Shown in pieces: positions 17,896 to 26,788 of a stretch of DNA of 64,000 nt (position 1 is the first letter of the stretch; the number at the start of each line of letters is the position of its first letter). The notes under the pieces were generated by a model. It was not told the DNA's origin and made no database searches. It saw only the letters and a list, made by a program, of their open reading frames with translations. The position numbers and the translations under genes are program-made. Source of the DNA: Rariglobus sp041662485 (GTDB taxonomy: Bacteria; Verrucomicrobiota; Verrucomicrobiia; Opitutales; Opitutaceae). The stretch lies in assembly GCA_041662485.1 (NCBI GenBank), contig JBAZSJ010000003.1, positions 1 through 64,000 on the forward strand. The letters run 5' to 3'.

Positions 17896-18318
17896 ATGAA
17901 CACGAAATATCGCCCTCTGCGTATGATCAGCCTGCTCGCCGTCATCGTCACGGCTTCCGCCTCGTCCTTTGCCGGCCCCGGCCCCCAATACTGGAATCGG
18001 CTCAAACCCGTCACGACCGTTGCGGAGGCTCAGGCGGTAAAGCCCGGCGACCCGATGGTGCTGGTGTGCGGTGCGTGCAAGACGGTTTCGATCACCGAAT
18101 TCAAGTCCACGTGGCCAAACGGCAAGGGACCTGGCCGTTGGATGGAAATCGGGACCAAGCACTCTTGCGACAACTGCGGCGGTGAAATCACGGTCGTGAA
18201 GGGCAAGACGACCGATTCCATGCAGCACAATTGTTCCAAGTGTGGCGACGGTGCCGCCTTCTGCTGTGCCGGCATGGCGGGCGATTCCATGAAAGATGGA
18301 ATGCAAGACCACAAGTAA
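17896..18318 (+). CDS. Exported Cys-rich protein (CxxC pairs), possible copper-binding
   Basis: 140 residues from the ATG at 17896, which gives a clean signal peptide (MISLLAVIVTASASSFAGPG). The mature part begins GPGPQYWNRL and has paired cysteines CGACKT, CDNCGG and CSKCGD, then CCAG and a Met/His/Asp-rich tail (GMQDHK). Two zinc-ribbon-like CxxC pairs suggest a soft-metal binding fold in the periplasm. The GPG..YW motif after the signal peptide also occurs in the small exported protein at 50023. It is the first plus-strand gene, ahead of cusCBA. Confidence 0.7.
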   Translation: MNTKYRPLRMISLLAVIVTASASSFAGPGPQYWNRLKPVTTVAEAQAVKPGDPMVLVCGACKTVSITEFKSTWPNGKGPGRWMEIGTKHSCDNCGGEITVVKGKTTDSMQHNCSKCGDGAAFCCAGMAGDSMKDGMQDHK

Positions 18319-18484
18319 GCCGTCCTGCGATCAGCATCTCGGTTGGTAAAACCGAAACACGGACGGCGGCACATTGGGTGTCGCTGTCCTTTCTTTTGCC
18401 CGCTCACCACACCCTCCCGCACTGTCCGCTCAGAAAGGGCGGTCCGATACGCCGAAACTCGCATTGTCCGCTTCTTATTAATCC

Positions 18485-18616
18485 ATGAAAAAACTCATCA
18501 TCATTGTCGCTCTATCACTCGCCTCCGCACTGTTTCTGGTGGGCTGCGAATCGCTGCCGGAAGGGAGCCGGAGTGACTCTAGTATGCCGGACTATTCGGG
18601 CGGTCACCACCACTAG
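18485..18616 (+). CDS. Small lipoprotein with C-terminal His triplet
   Basis: 43 residues: Lys-Lys start, hydrophobic core LIIIVALSLASALFLV, lipobox LVGC with the lipidated Cys at 21, then a short polar tail ending YSGGHHH. The ATG at 18485 and TAG at 18614-18616 are unambiguous. It lies 72 bases before cusC in the same direction. A tiny lipidated peptide with terminal histidines could bind copper at the membrane. I know of no named homologue. Confidence 0.65.
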   Translation: MKKLIIIVALSLASALFLVGCESLPEGSRSDSSMPDYSGGHHH

Positions 18617-18688
18617 TCCACCGATCTCCGGCTGGCCGGCTCATAAGACGCCGTTCCTTCGCTCAAGCCGTTTCGAGCAATCTACAAA

Positions 18689-20038
18689 ATGAATCCGTCC
18701 TCGTTCCGCCAGTTTTTCGTCCTTATCGCCGCCACAGGCCTGCTTGCCGGCTGCGCCACCCGGCCCATCCGTGAAGAGCGCGAGGCGCGGGACCGGGTAT
18801 CGGAGCTTGCTCGTATCCGTGCGGGTTTATCTCTGCCCGTCCTCCGTGCCGAGAGCCCCTTGGAAGACTATCTGCGTTTCGCGCTCCTCAAACATCCGCG
18901 CGTGGCCGCCGCTCACGCGGAATGGCGTGCGGATGTCGAAGCCATCACCCCGGCGCGTTCATTGCCTGATCCGAAACTCACCTTCCAGGCAGACATCGCG
19001 GATACGATCATGACGCTTATGCCCGGACTCATGTTCGACATCATGGGACCCGGCAAACGCGCCGCGATGGGGCGGGAGGCCGCTGCCAAGGCGGATGTTT
19101 CCTACCAAAATTACCGCATCACCGTGTTTCAAGTCGCCGCCGAGGTGAAAAAAACCTGGGCGGACCTCGCTTATTTGGACGAAGCCCTGGCGCTTCGTGC
19201 CGACTCGCTGGCCGCTCTCGACCGATCGCTCGCCTTCTTCCGTGCTGAATATTCCACCGGCCGTGGCATGGGCACCCTTGAATCCCAAGTGCAGGCACGC
19301 ACCGAGACCGAACGTATCCGCATCGAAGTCGTCAATCTCACCGACCAGCGCGAAGCCACTCGCGCCCGTCTCAAGGCCGTGCTGGGCCTTCGGCGCGATG
19401 AACCGGCTCCAGCGTGGCCGACGCATTTTTCTCCGTCTCCCGCTCCCGCCGATGAAGACACCCTTTGGGCGCAAGTGTTGGCGGCCAATCCCGGGCTGGG
19501 CTCCATGCGCACGATGGTGCAGATGGCCGTCGCGCAAGTGAGCGTCGCCCGGAAAACAGGCACGCCGGACTTTGTGCTCGGAACTGAGGTCGATCTCAAA
19601 GCCAAGCCACTCATGGTTCGCCCGGTAGCACAGATGACATTGCCCATCTGGCGCGACAAAATTGCCGCCACCATCGCCGCAGCCCAAGAGAGACGCGAGG
19701 CCGCCGCAGCCCGGCTTGACGCGGAGGAAATAAGCCTCGCCGCCGAATTGGCCCAGATGACCTACATGATCCGCGAATCAGACCGGATGATTGCGTTTAT
19801 AGACGCAACCGGACTGCCCGGCATCGAACAATCCCTGAACTCCGCACGGGCCGGCTATCAGGCGGGCATGACCAGCATCTCGACGGTCCCTGCGCTTGAA
19901 TTGATGGCCCTTGATATGCGTTTGGAAAAGGCCGGCGCCCTTCGCGAACGCGAACGCGCCCTGGCCGATCTCTCATTGCTGGTCGCCGCAGCACCCGGCG
20001 CCGGAGCACCGCTGCTACCCGCGCCATCGGCTCCCTGA
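18689..20038 (+). CDS. cusC: Outer-membrane efflux lipoprotein, TolC/CusC family
   Basis: 449 residues. The signal peptide ends in lipobox GLLAGC (Cys ~22), as in CusC-type lipoprotein outer-membrane factors. The long helical repeats typical of the TolC fold follow (LEDYLRFALLKHPRVAAAHA, SLPDPKLTFQADI, LESQVQARTETERIRIEVVN, and the second half GMTSISTVPALELMALDMR). It forms the trimeric exit duct of a tripartite Cu+/Ag+ efflux pump. The order cusC-cusB-cusA with short gaps (37 and 68 bases) indicates one operon. Confidence 0.9.
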   Translation: MNPSSFRQFFVLIAATGLLAGCATRPIREEREARDRVSELARIRAGLSLPVLRAESPLEDYLRFALLKHPRVAAAHAEWRADVEAITPARSLPDPKLTFQADIADTIMTLMPGLMFDIMGPGKRAAMGREAAAKADVSYQNYRITVFQVAAEVKKTWADLAYLDEALALRADSLAALDRSLAFFRAEYSTGRGMGTLESQVQARTETERIRIEVVNLTDQREATRARLKAVLGLRRDEPAPAWPTHFSPSPAPADEDTLWAQVLAANPGLGSMRTMVQMAVAQVSVARKTGTPDFVLGTEVDLKAKPLMVRPVAQMTLPIWRDKIAATIAAAQERREAAAARLDAEEISLAAELAQMTYMIRESDRMIAFIDATGLPGIEQSLNSARAGYQAGMTSISTVPALELMALDMRLEKAGALRERERALADLSLLVAAAPGAGAPLLPAPSAP

Positions 20039-20075
20039 CCACCTATAATCTCCACCTCCCCGTCCGCGCCTTCCC

Positions 20076-22088
20076 ATGAAAACCTCTTCGCTGCCCGCTC
20101 ACTCCTTTCTTTCGTGGTTTGCCACCGCGTTTTTGGCCGCCGCCGCATTGCTAATGGCGCCATCGGCCCATGCCGCCGAGCAACTTTACACCTGCGGCAT
20201 GCACCCGCAGATCATCAAAAAAGCGCCGGGGGATTGCCCCATCTGCGGCATGACGCTCCAGCCGGTGCGGGCCAACACGCCTGCGGCCCTTGGAAAAACC
20301 GTCGCCGCGGCCAGCGAGCGCAAGGTGAAATACTACAAGTCCACCATGACGCCGGGTGAAATCAGCCCTGTCTTCAAAAAGGACAACATGGGCATGGACA
20401 TGGTGCCCGTTTACGAAGGCGAAGATTCCAGCGGCAGCCAGGCCATCAGCATCGCCGCCCACACCCTTCAACAGATGAATCTCAAGACCGCCGAGGTCGG
20501 ACACGGCCCGGTGCGTCGCGCTATTCGCGCCCTGGGCACGGTCGAGTTCAACGAGTCCGGTCTGGTGGACATCACGACCAAATACGAGGGCTGGATCGAA
20601 AAACTCTTCGTCAACACCACATGGACGGTGGTGAAGGCCGGGGACCCCTTGTTCGAGATTTACTCGCCGGACCTCTACAACGCACAGCTCAACTACATCG
20701 TCGCCCACTCGTCCGAAACGAAGCCCGGTCCGCTCACCGCCGCAGCGCGCGCCCGTCTCTCCCTCTTCGACCTGAGCGAAGACTTCATCAACGATCTCGC
20801 GACCAAGACCGAGCCGAGCCGCACCTATGTTTACCGCGCGCCCTCTGATGGCGTGGTAATCGAAAAAATGGGCGTGCAGGGCCAGATGATGAAGCCCGGC
20901 GAACGCATCTACCGGCTGGCCGATCTCTCCACCGTCTGGGTGCAGGCGCAGGTGTATGAGAACGACCTCGCATTCGTCCAAACAGGCCAGTCGGCCGAAG
21001 TGCGCCTCGGTCCCGGTGGCGAAACGCGCGTGACCGGCAAGGTGGATTTGATCCTGCCGCAGGTGCAGGCCTCCACCCGAACCGTGCAAGCCCGCCTCGT
21101 GGTCCCCAATCCCGACGGCAAAATCCGCCCGGGCATGTTCGCCGATGTGCGTTTGGAAGCCGAGCTATCGCCGGACGCCGTGCTCGTGCCGGATCTCGCC
21201 GTCCTGCGCAGCGGCGAGCGCAATACCGTCTTTGTCGCGCTGGGCGACGGCAGTTTTGAGCCGCGCACGGTGGAACTTGGCGCTCGCACCGCCGATAATC
21301 GCTACGAAGTCCGCTCCGGTGTTGTCGCTGGCGAGCGCGTGGTCACCTCCGGCCAGTTCCTCCTCGATTCCGAAAGCCAGCTCCGCGAGGCCATCCAAAA
21401 GATGCTCCGGAACACCGAGGACGCAAAGGCCACGCCCCCAGCCGACCACTCCGGCCACCAGACAGGCACCCCCATCCAGACTGCCGCGACGGTTCCCGCT
21501 GCTCCTGTTCCGGTCAAAGCCCTTGCGGTTGCGTTGACCCAAGCCGCTTCCGCACTTGGGGACGACAACCTAGCGGTTTATCAGCGCAGCCTGCCCTCTA
21601 TCTCTGCCGCGCTCAAAGCCTACGCAGAGGCCAACCCCCACGCGGCCCACGGCCCACTTGGGAAATTCCTGGCTGGCTTGCCCGAACCGACCGATCTCAC
21701 CGCAGCCCGCAATGCGTTCACCGGGCTGAGCACCGCGGTGGCGAATCTTGTAATCGAGCAGGGCATTTCCTCTGCCGAAGGGCTGCACGTCTTCGAGTGC
21801 TCGATGGCTCCGCAGGGCGGGAAGGCCCGCTGGATTCAGCTCGATGCGAAAAAGAAAAATCCGTTCTACGGTTCGGAGATGCCCGGCTGCGGCGAGGAAA
21901 TCACCGGTCCCGCCGCCACTCCGCCCTCCGCCTCCGCCCTGCCTCCCGGTCATCCGCAGATTGATGCGGCCACGATGGCCGCGTTCAACGCCCTCCGCGC
22001 TCCGGCGGCCCAGGCCTCCGAAGAGTCCTGCGGAAGCTGCGGCATGTCCAAGGCGGCGATGGCCGCCGGCGAACCCTGCAAAATGTGA
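20076..22088 (+). CDS. cusB: Periplasmic adaptor of RND copper efflux (CusB-like) with heavy-metal-binding domains
   Basis: 670 residues with a signal peptide. Two heavy-metal-binding motifs open the mature protein: YTCGMHPQIIKKAPGDCPIC (~45) and YYKSTMTPGEIS...MGMDMVPVYEG (~90-110). The membrane-fusion body follows (VDITTKYEGWIEKLFVNTTW, YVYRAPSDGVVIEKMGVQGQ, VWVQAQVYENDLAFV, GKIRPGMFADVRLE). After ~450 there is an extra C-terminal module, DUF3347-like (ALGDDNLAVYQRSLPSISAA ... FECSMA) with a final CGSCGMSKAAM metal site. CusB links CusA to CusC and hands over Cu+/Ag+. It is longer than E. coli CusB because of the two added metal-binding regions. Confidence 0.9.
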   Translation: MKTSSLPAHSFLSWFATAFLAAAALLMAPSAHAAEQLYTCGMHPQIIKKAPGDCPICGMTLQPVRANTPAALGKTVAAASERKVKYYKSTMTPGEISPVFKKDNMGMDMVPVYEGEDSSGSQAISIAAHTLQQMNLKTAEVGHGPVRRAIRALGTVEFNESGLVDITTKYEGWIEKLFVNTTWTVVKAGDPLFEIYSPDLYNAQLNYIVAHSSETKPGPLTAAARARLSLFDLSEDFINDLATKTEPSRTYVYRAPSDGVVIEKMGVQGQMMKPGERIYRLADLSTVWVQAQVYENDLAFVQTGQSAEVRLGPGGETRVTGKVDLILPQVQASTRTVQARLVVPNPDGKIRPGMFADVRLEAELSPDAVLVPDLAVLRSGERNTVFVALGDGSFEPRTVELGARTADNRYEVRSGVVAGERVVTSGQFLLDSESQLREAIQKMLRNTEDAKATPPADHSGHQTGTPIQTAATVPAAPVPVKALAVALTQAASALGDDNLAVYQRSLPSISAALKAYAEANPHAAHGPLGKFLAGLPEPTDLTAARNAFTGLSTAVANLVIEQGISSAEGLHVFECSMAPQGGKARWIQLDAKKKNPFYGSEMPGCGEEITGPAATPPSASALPPGHPQIDAATMAAFNALRAPAAQASEESCGSCGMSKAAMAAGEPCKM

Positions 22089-22156
22089 GTCCCCTCACGG
22101 CCACGCCAACGCTCTTCCTGCTCCTCTAATTTTCCGGTCTTCCGACCCGCCTCTCC

Positions 22157-25100
22157 ATGCTCAAGGCCATCATCGAGTTTTCGCTCAAGAACAAGTTCCT
22201 CGTCCTCGCGGGCACTTTCGCGCTGGTCGTGGCGGGCATCTACTCGCTCAAGAAAATCCCCCTCGATGCCATCCCTGACCTCTCGGACACGCAGGTCATC
22301 GTTTACACCGAATGGGCGGGTCAGGCACCGCAGATCGTGCAGGACCAGATCACGTATCCGCTGACCACGAAGATGTTGTCCGTGCCGAGCGCCAAGGTGG
22401 TGCGCGGCTATTCCTTCTACGGTTTTTCCTTCGTCTATGTCATCTTCGAGGATGGCACCGACCCCTACTGGGCGCGGAGCCGGGTGCTGGAATACTTGAG
22501 CGGCTTGCAGGCCGCTATGCCCGCCGGGGCCACTCCGCGCCTCGGTCCCGACGCCACCGGTGTCGGCTGGGCGTTCATGTATTCGCTCAACTCAAAAACC
22601 CACGATTTGTCCGAGCTGCGCTCAATGCAGGACTGGTATCTGCGTTACCAGCTTTCGAGCGTCGAAGGGGTGGCCGAAGTCGCCTCGGTCGGCGGCTTCG
22701 TGAAACAGTATCAGATCACGGTCGATCCGAACCGCCTGCGCGCCTACAACCTCTCGCTGAGCGAGGTCGCGATGGCGGTGCAGAAGAGCAATTCGGAGGT
22801 CGGCGGGCGCTCCCTAGAAATGGCGGAGAAGGAATTTATCCTGCGTATCAAAGGCTACGCCAAGGGTGTCGAGGACTTGAAGAAAATCGCCGTCGGTCTC
22901 GGCGCGGGCGGCACGCCCATTATGCTCGGCGAAATCGCCCAGGTGCAGGTCGGCCCGGATATGCGGCGCGGCATCGCCGAGCTGAACGGCGAGGGCGAGA
23001 CGGTCGGCGGCGTGGTCGTGGTGCGCTACGGCGTGGACACCCGCAAAGTCATCCAGGCCGTCAAAGCCAGGCTCGACCAGGCGATGAAGGGTCTGCCGCC
23101 CGGCGTGGAATACACGATGGTTTACGACCGCACCACGCTCATCGACGAGGCGGTCAAAACGCTTCAGGAAAAACTCATTGAGGAGAGCATCGTGGTCGCG
23201 CTCGTGTGTATCGCGTTCCTGCTGCACTTCCGCAGCGCCCTCGTCGCCATCATCATTCTGCCGGTGGCCGTGCTGATGTCCTTCACGGTCATGTATGGTC
23301 AGGGTCTCAGCTCCAACATCATGTCGCTGGGCGGCATCGCCATCGCGGTCGGCGCGATGGTGGACGCGGTCATCATCATGATCGAGAACGTGCACAAACA
23401 TAAGGAGCACAACGGGGACAAGAAACCCCACTGGGACATCATCCGTGACGCCTCCATCGAAGTCGGACCCACCTTGTTCTACTCGCTGCTCGTCATCACG
23501 GTGTCATTCCTGCCGGTGTTTACCCTCCAGGCGCAGGAAGGCCGGCTCTTCAAGCCGCTCGCCTTCACAAAGACCTATTCGATGGCCGCTGCCGCGCTGC
23601 TCTCCATCACCCTCGCGCCGATTCTTATGGGTTACTTCATCCGGGGGAAAATCCCCGCCGAGGAAAAGAACCCCATCAACCGCTTCCTCATCTGGCTCTA
23701 CCACCCGTTGCTTGATCTTGTCATCCGCTTCCGCTGGGCGGTCATCATCGGCGCGGCCGTGCTCGTCGGTTGGGTCTTCCTGCCGTGGGATGCCTGGGTG
23801 GTGAACCGCCTCCCCGAGGGCTCTCTGAAGAACATCGCGGCCAAGGCCAGTCCGGCGTTCCCCTACCAGAATCTCGGCTCGGAGTTCATGCCGCCGCTCT
23901 ACGAAGGCGATTTGCTCTACATGCCGACGACCTTCCCCGGTCTTTCACCGACCAAAGCCCGCGAAGTCCTTCAGCAGACCGACCAGATCATCAAATCGTT
24001 CGCCGAGGTTCATCACGCCTTCGGCAAGATCGGTCGCGCCGAGACCTCCACCGATCCCGCGCCGATGGACATGGTCGAGACCACGGTCATGCTCAAACCG
24101 GAGAAAGAATGGCCGGCGGTCGATATTCACGATGACGCAGGAAAGCTCATCGCCCATCGTCCGCGCACGATCAAGGAACTCGTCCGCGACCTGAACGCAG
24201 CCATCCAGTTTCCCGGCCTCACCAACGCCTGGACGATGCCCATCAAGAACCGCATCGACATGCTCGCCACCGGCATCAAGACGCCGGTCGGCATCAAGGT
24301 AGCTGGCTCGGATCTGCGAGAACTCGAACGCATCGCTTCGGAAATCGAGGTCATCGTCAAACGCGTGCCCGGCACCAGCAGCGTGTTCGCCGAACGCGTC
24401 ATGGGCGGCAACTATATCGAGTTCGACCTCAACCGCGATGCCATCGCCCGCTACGGGCTTACCATCGCCGAGGTTCAGGACACTCTCCAAGTTGCGCTCG
24501 GGGGCATGCCTCTCACCACGACGCTGGAGGGTTTGGAACGTTACGGCGTCATCCTCCGCTACGAGCGCGACTACCGCGAAAGCATCGAAGCGCTGCGCGA
24601 AATCGCCATCCCCGTGAAAACCACGGCGGGTGCAGGTGGCGGCATGGGCGCAAAACCCTCGGCGCAGATGGCACAGGTGCCACTCAGCCAGTTGGCCGAC
24701 GTGCGCGTCGTCTCCGCTCCGATGGGCATCAAGAGCGAGGGCGCCGTGCCTAACGCCTGGATTTATGTGGACGTGCAGGACGCTGACATCGGCACCTACG
24801 TGAGCATGGCCCAACGCGCCGTCGCCGAGGCCGTGACGCGCGGTGAAATCAAGATCCCGTCCGGCTACAGCGTTTTTTGGAGCGGTCAGTTTGAGTCGAT
24901 GCAGCGAGCCAAGGAGCGCCTGCTGGTCGTCATTCCTCTCACGCTGCTCATCATCATCTGCATCATTTATCTGAACACGAAGTCGCTTATCAAAACGACC
25001 ATCGTGCTGCTGGCGGTGCCGTTCTCGCTCGTCGGCGCGTTCTGGGCTCTTCACCTCTTCGGCTACAACATGAGCGTGGCCGTCTGGGTCGGCATCATCG

Positions 25101-25480
25101 CGCTGGCCGGCCTCGATGCCGAAACCGGTGTCATCATGCTCCTCTACCTCGATCTCGCCCATGACGACGCAAAGAAAGCCGGCCGCTTGCGCACGACGCA
25201 CGACCTGCGCGACGCGATCTATCACGGCGCCGTGAAACGCGTGCGGCCGAAGGCCATGACCGCCGCCGTCATCATCGCGGGGTTGGCCCCCATCCTATGG
25301 AGCCATGGTGCAGGTGCCGACGTGATGAAACGCATCGCCACGCCCATGATCGGTGGCGTCATCACCTCCACGCTCATGGAACTGCTTGTTTATCCCGCGA
25401 TCTTCTACCTGTGGCGTCGTCGTGGACTCGCCGAGCCCGAAGCGCCCGTGACCGTGACCGAGGAGCCCGCTACGCCATGA
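22157..25480 (+). CDS. cusA: Copper/silver RND efflux transporter (CusA-like)
   Basis: 1107 residues. Typical HME-RND start (SLKNKFLVLAGTFALVVAGI, KKIPLDAIPDLSDTQVIVYT), then the TM4 proton-relay motif GAMVDAVIIMIEN (~410). The VDA form with a single acidic residue points to monovalent Cu+/Ag+ (CusA) rather than Zn/Co (VDG). The C-terminal half shows YLNTKSLIKTTIVLLAVPFS and GLDAETGVIMLLYLDLA. It pumps metal from the periplasm or membrane through CusB and CusC. It is full length, and its stop overlaps the next gene as ATGA. Confidence 0.93.
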   Translation: MLKAIIEFSLKNKFLVLAGTFALVVAGIYSLKKIPLDAIPDLSDTQVIVYTEWAGQAPQIVQDQITYPLTTKMLSVPSAKVVRGYSFYGFSFVYVIFEDGTDPYWARSRVLEYLSGLQAAMPAGATPRLGPDATGVGWAFMYSLNSKTHDLSELRSMQDWYLRYQLSSVEGVAEVASVGGFVKQYQITVDPNRLRAYNLSLSEVAMAVQKSNSEVGGRSLEMAEKEFILRIKGYAKGVEDLKKIAVGLGAGGTPIMLGEIAQVQVGPDMRRGIAELNGEGETVGGVVVVRYGVDTRKVIQAVKARLDQAMKGLPPGVEYTMVYDRTTLIDEAVKTLQEKLIEESIVVALVCIAFLLHFRSALVAIIILPVAVLMSFTVMYGQGLSSNIMSLGGIAIAVGAMVDAVIIMIENVHKHKEHNGDKKPHWDIIRDASIEVGPTLFYSLLVITVSFLPVFTLQAQEGRLFKPLAFTKTYSMAAAALLSITLAPILMGYFIRGKIPAEEKNPINRFLIWLYHPLLDLVIRFRWAVIIGAAVLVGWVFLPWDAWVVNRLPEGSLKNIAAKASPAFPYQNLGSEFMPPLYEGDLLYMPTTFPGLSPTKAREVLQQTDQIIKSFAEVHHAFGKIGRAETSTDPAPMDMVETTVMLKPEKEWPAVDIHDDAGKLIAHRPRTIKELVRDLNAAIQFPGLTNAWTMPIKNRIDMLATGIKTPVGIKVAGSDLRELERIASEIEVIVKRVPGTSSVFAERVMGGNYIEFDLNRDAIARYGLTIAEVQDTLQVALGGMPLTTTLEGLERYGVILRYERDYRESIEALREIAIPVKTTAGAGGGMGAKPSAQMAQVPLSQLADVRVVSAPMGIKSEGAVPNAWIYVDVQDADIGTYVSMAQRAVAEAVTRGEIKIPSGYSVFWSGQFESMQRAKERLLVVIPLTLLIIICIIYLNTKSLIKTTIVLLAVPFSLVGAFWALHLFGYNMSVAVWVGIIALAGLDAETGVIMLLYLDLAHDDAKKAGRLRTTHDLRDAIYHGAVKRVRPKAMTAAVIIAGLAPILWSHGAGADVMKRIATPMIGGVITSTLMELLVYPAIFYLWRRRGLAEPEAPVTVTEEPATP

Positions 25481-25695
25481 GCGACGACGTCAATACCGAG
25501 GAAACATGCGTTGTCTGCGGCAAGTTGGCCCGGAACGACCGTGATTTCTCCCATATCTATCACAAGGGGAGGCGATTCTCGCTGTGCTGTCCGCTTTGCA
25601 TGCAACTCTTCCAGCGAGCCCCCGACCGGTTCGCAGCCGGAGAACGATGCAAGAGCCTCATTGAGGAACTGCTCGATCAGATGAAATGGAAATAA
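25477..25695 (+). CDS. Small CxxC/YHS-TRASH-like metal-binding protein
   Basis: 72 residues, start overlapping the cusA stop (ATGA). Cysteines are arranged CVVCG ... CCPLCMQLF ... C with aromatic residues FSHIYHKGRRF between, a layout like the YHS/TRASH treble-clef metal modules. It has no signal peptide, so it should be cytosolic. Its position at the end of the cus operon suggests a copper chaperone or sensor, but this is inferred from motif and context only. Confidence 0.7.
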   Translation: MSDDVNTEETCVVCGKLARNDRDFSHIYHKGRRFSLCCPLCMQLFQRAPDRFAAGERCKSLIEELLDQMKWK

Positions 25696-25730
25696 AACGG
25701 AAGGGCATGTAACCGCCGGTTATCCGACGT

Positions 25731-25934
25731 TCATTCGTCGCAGTCACAGCTAAGGCAGGCTCCAGACGCGCAGTCGCCACAGAAGGAGATCAGTCTGGCC
25801 CGCAACGTGGCGCGGGCTCGGTGAAGTGTGGCGCTGGCGGCGTTGGACGTGAGCCCCATAGACTTCGCAACGTGCGAGACGGGTTCATCGCCGAGTTCGG
25901 CGCGGCGGATAATAGTAGCGACGAGCATAACCAC
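25731..25934 (-). pseudogene. ECF sigma factor fragment (region 4 only)
   Basis: 67 codons carrying a sigma region-4 HTH (EPVSHVAKSMGLTSNAASAT then LHRARATLRARL) followed by a Cys-rich tail (CGDCASGACLSCDCD). Region 2 is absent: upstream (higher coordinates) the frame gives no -10-binding domain. The most likely reading is the 3' end of a metal-responsive sigma gene whose 5' part was lost when the copper and iron cassettes were joined. A standalone small HTH protein is possible but less likely. Confidence 0.55.
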
Positions 25935-26023
25935 TGATCTTCAAAACCCCAGCCAGCCGCCTACAAAGGCGAATGGCTGGTTTGTCCGTAGGCTGGACGC
26001 CTTGACACCCCGCATCCCGTAAC

Positions 26024-26038
26024 TGAGACTTAATCTCA
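26024..26038. promoter_or_regulatory. Fur-box-like 7-1-7 dyad before the iron genes
   Basis: TGAGACT-T-AATCTCA is a near-perfect 7-1-7 palindrome ending on the first base of the start codon at 26038. It resembles Fur-family operators (TGAxAATxATTxTCA). Related TGAGAC repeats lie before the FTR1 gene (29259-29324). Regulation of feoAB by iron is inferred. Confidence 0.5.
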
Positions 26039-26439
26039 TGTCTCGCGTCTACTCGCTTATTGCCGTGCTGCTGGTGACCCTGTGGTTCCCGGCCACGCAG
26101 CTATGTGCGCTTAATGCGGCGGGACTGATTCCAGCTCCGCCCCTTCAGGATGGCTCCAAATGCGCCTGCCCTCCCGGTGATCCTTGCAGGAAGGATAATT
26201 GTCAGGATGTTGAGCAAAATCTCGCCGAACCCACTTCAAACGATCTGGTGATCGGTGCGCCCCAGGACGTTCTCTTGGATTTTCACATATGGCTGCAGGC
26301 ACTGGAACGGCTCACTCCTTCTGGTGAGTCGGAGGGCTCTGTTTCGCCGGATCGCAGCGATGCATGGTTCGCGTTGGTGCGAACGTGGCAATTCGAGCGC
26401 CGAGCGGCGTTGGAGCCGCGTCTCCCCTCATTGGCCTGA
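26038..26439 (+). CDS. Small exported Cys-containing protein (paralogue of 40477-40863)
   Basis: 133 residues with a signal peptide (SLIAVLLVTLWFPATQLCAL). The mature part has CACPPGDPCRKDNCQ and a Trp-containing C-terminal end (WFALVRTWQFERRAALEPRL). It shares LW(F/L)PAT..C.L.AA.LI, the mid-protein cysteines and the W.F.RRAA..PR.PS ending with the minus-strand gene at 40477-40863. It has no known function. It precedes feoA by ~100 bases and its start is covered by the Fur-like dyad, so it may be part of the iron regulon. Confidence 0.6.
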   Translation: MSRVYSLIAVLLVTLWFPATQLCALNAAGLIPAPPLQDGSKCACPPGDPCRKDNCQDVEQNLAEPTSNDLVIGAPQDVLLDFHIWLQALERLTPSGESEGSVSPDRSDAWFALVRTWQFERRAALEPRLPSLA

Positions 26440-26536
26440 CTTCGATCCCGAGAGGATCGATCCGTTCGCCGCAGGTGTCTGCGTCACGCGCTGCCTGGGT
26501 GTTTTCCGTGCATTGGGCCAACCGTCTTACGATAAT

Positions 26537-26776
26537 ATGTCTTCTCTCATCAAACTTTCCGATCTGGGCAACGGCTCCAACGCCATTGTCCGGGAGTTCT
26601 CCAAAACAGGCGCGGTCTCTCTTCGATTGCGTGAAATGGGCCTGCTTGCAGGCACCAAAATCACGTTGGTGCGCGCGGCGCCCCTCGGTGATCCGATGGA
26701 AATCATTGTCCGTGGTTATCACCTCACCTTGCGCAAGAGCGAGGGCGAGCAAGTCCTCGTCGAACCGACAGCGTAA
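26537..26776 (+). CDS. feoA: Ferrous iron transport protein FeoA
   Basis: 79 residues from the ATG at 26537. SH3-like FeoA fold: IKLSDLGNGSNAIVREF, then RLREMGLLAGTKITLVRAAP, LGDPMEIIVRGYHLTLRKSE and VLVEP. FeoA is the small cytosolic partner of the FeoB permease. It lies 12 bases before feoB, the standard feoAB arrangement. A longer frame upstream exists, but the FeoA motif starts at this methionine. Confidence 0.9.
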   Translation: MSSLIKLSDLGNGSNAIVREFSKTGAVSLRLREMGLLAGTKITLVRAAPLGDPMEIIVRGYHLTLRKSEGEQVLVEPTA

Positions 26777-26788
26777 ACCGATAACAGC

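Noticed and set aside
23945..25225. 426-codon minus-strand open frame opposite cusA
   Set aside because: Antisense shadow of cusA with His/Asp/Arg-rich non-protein-like composition.
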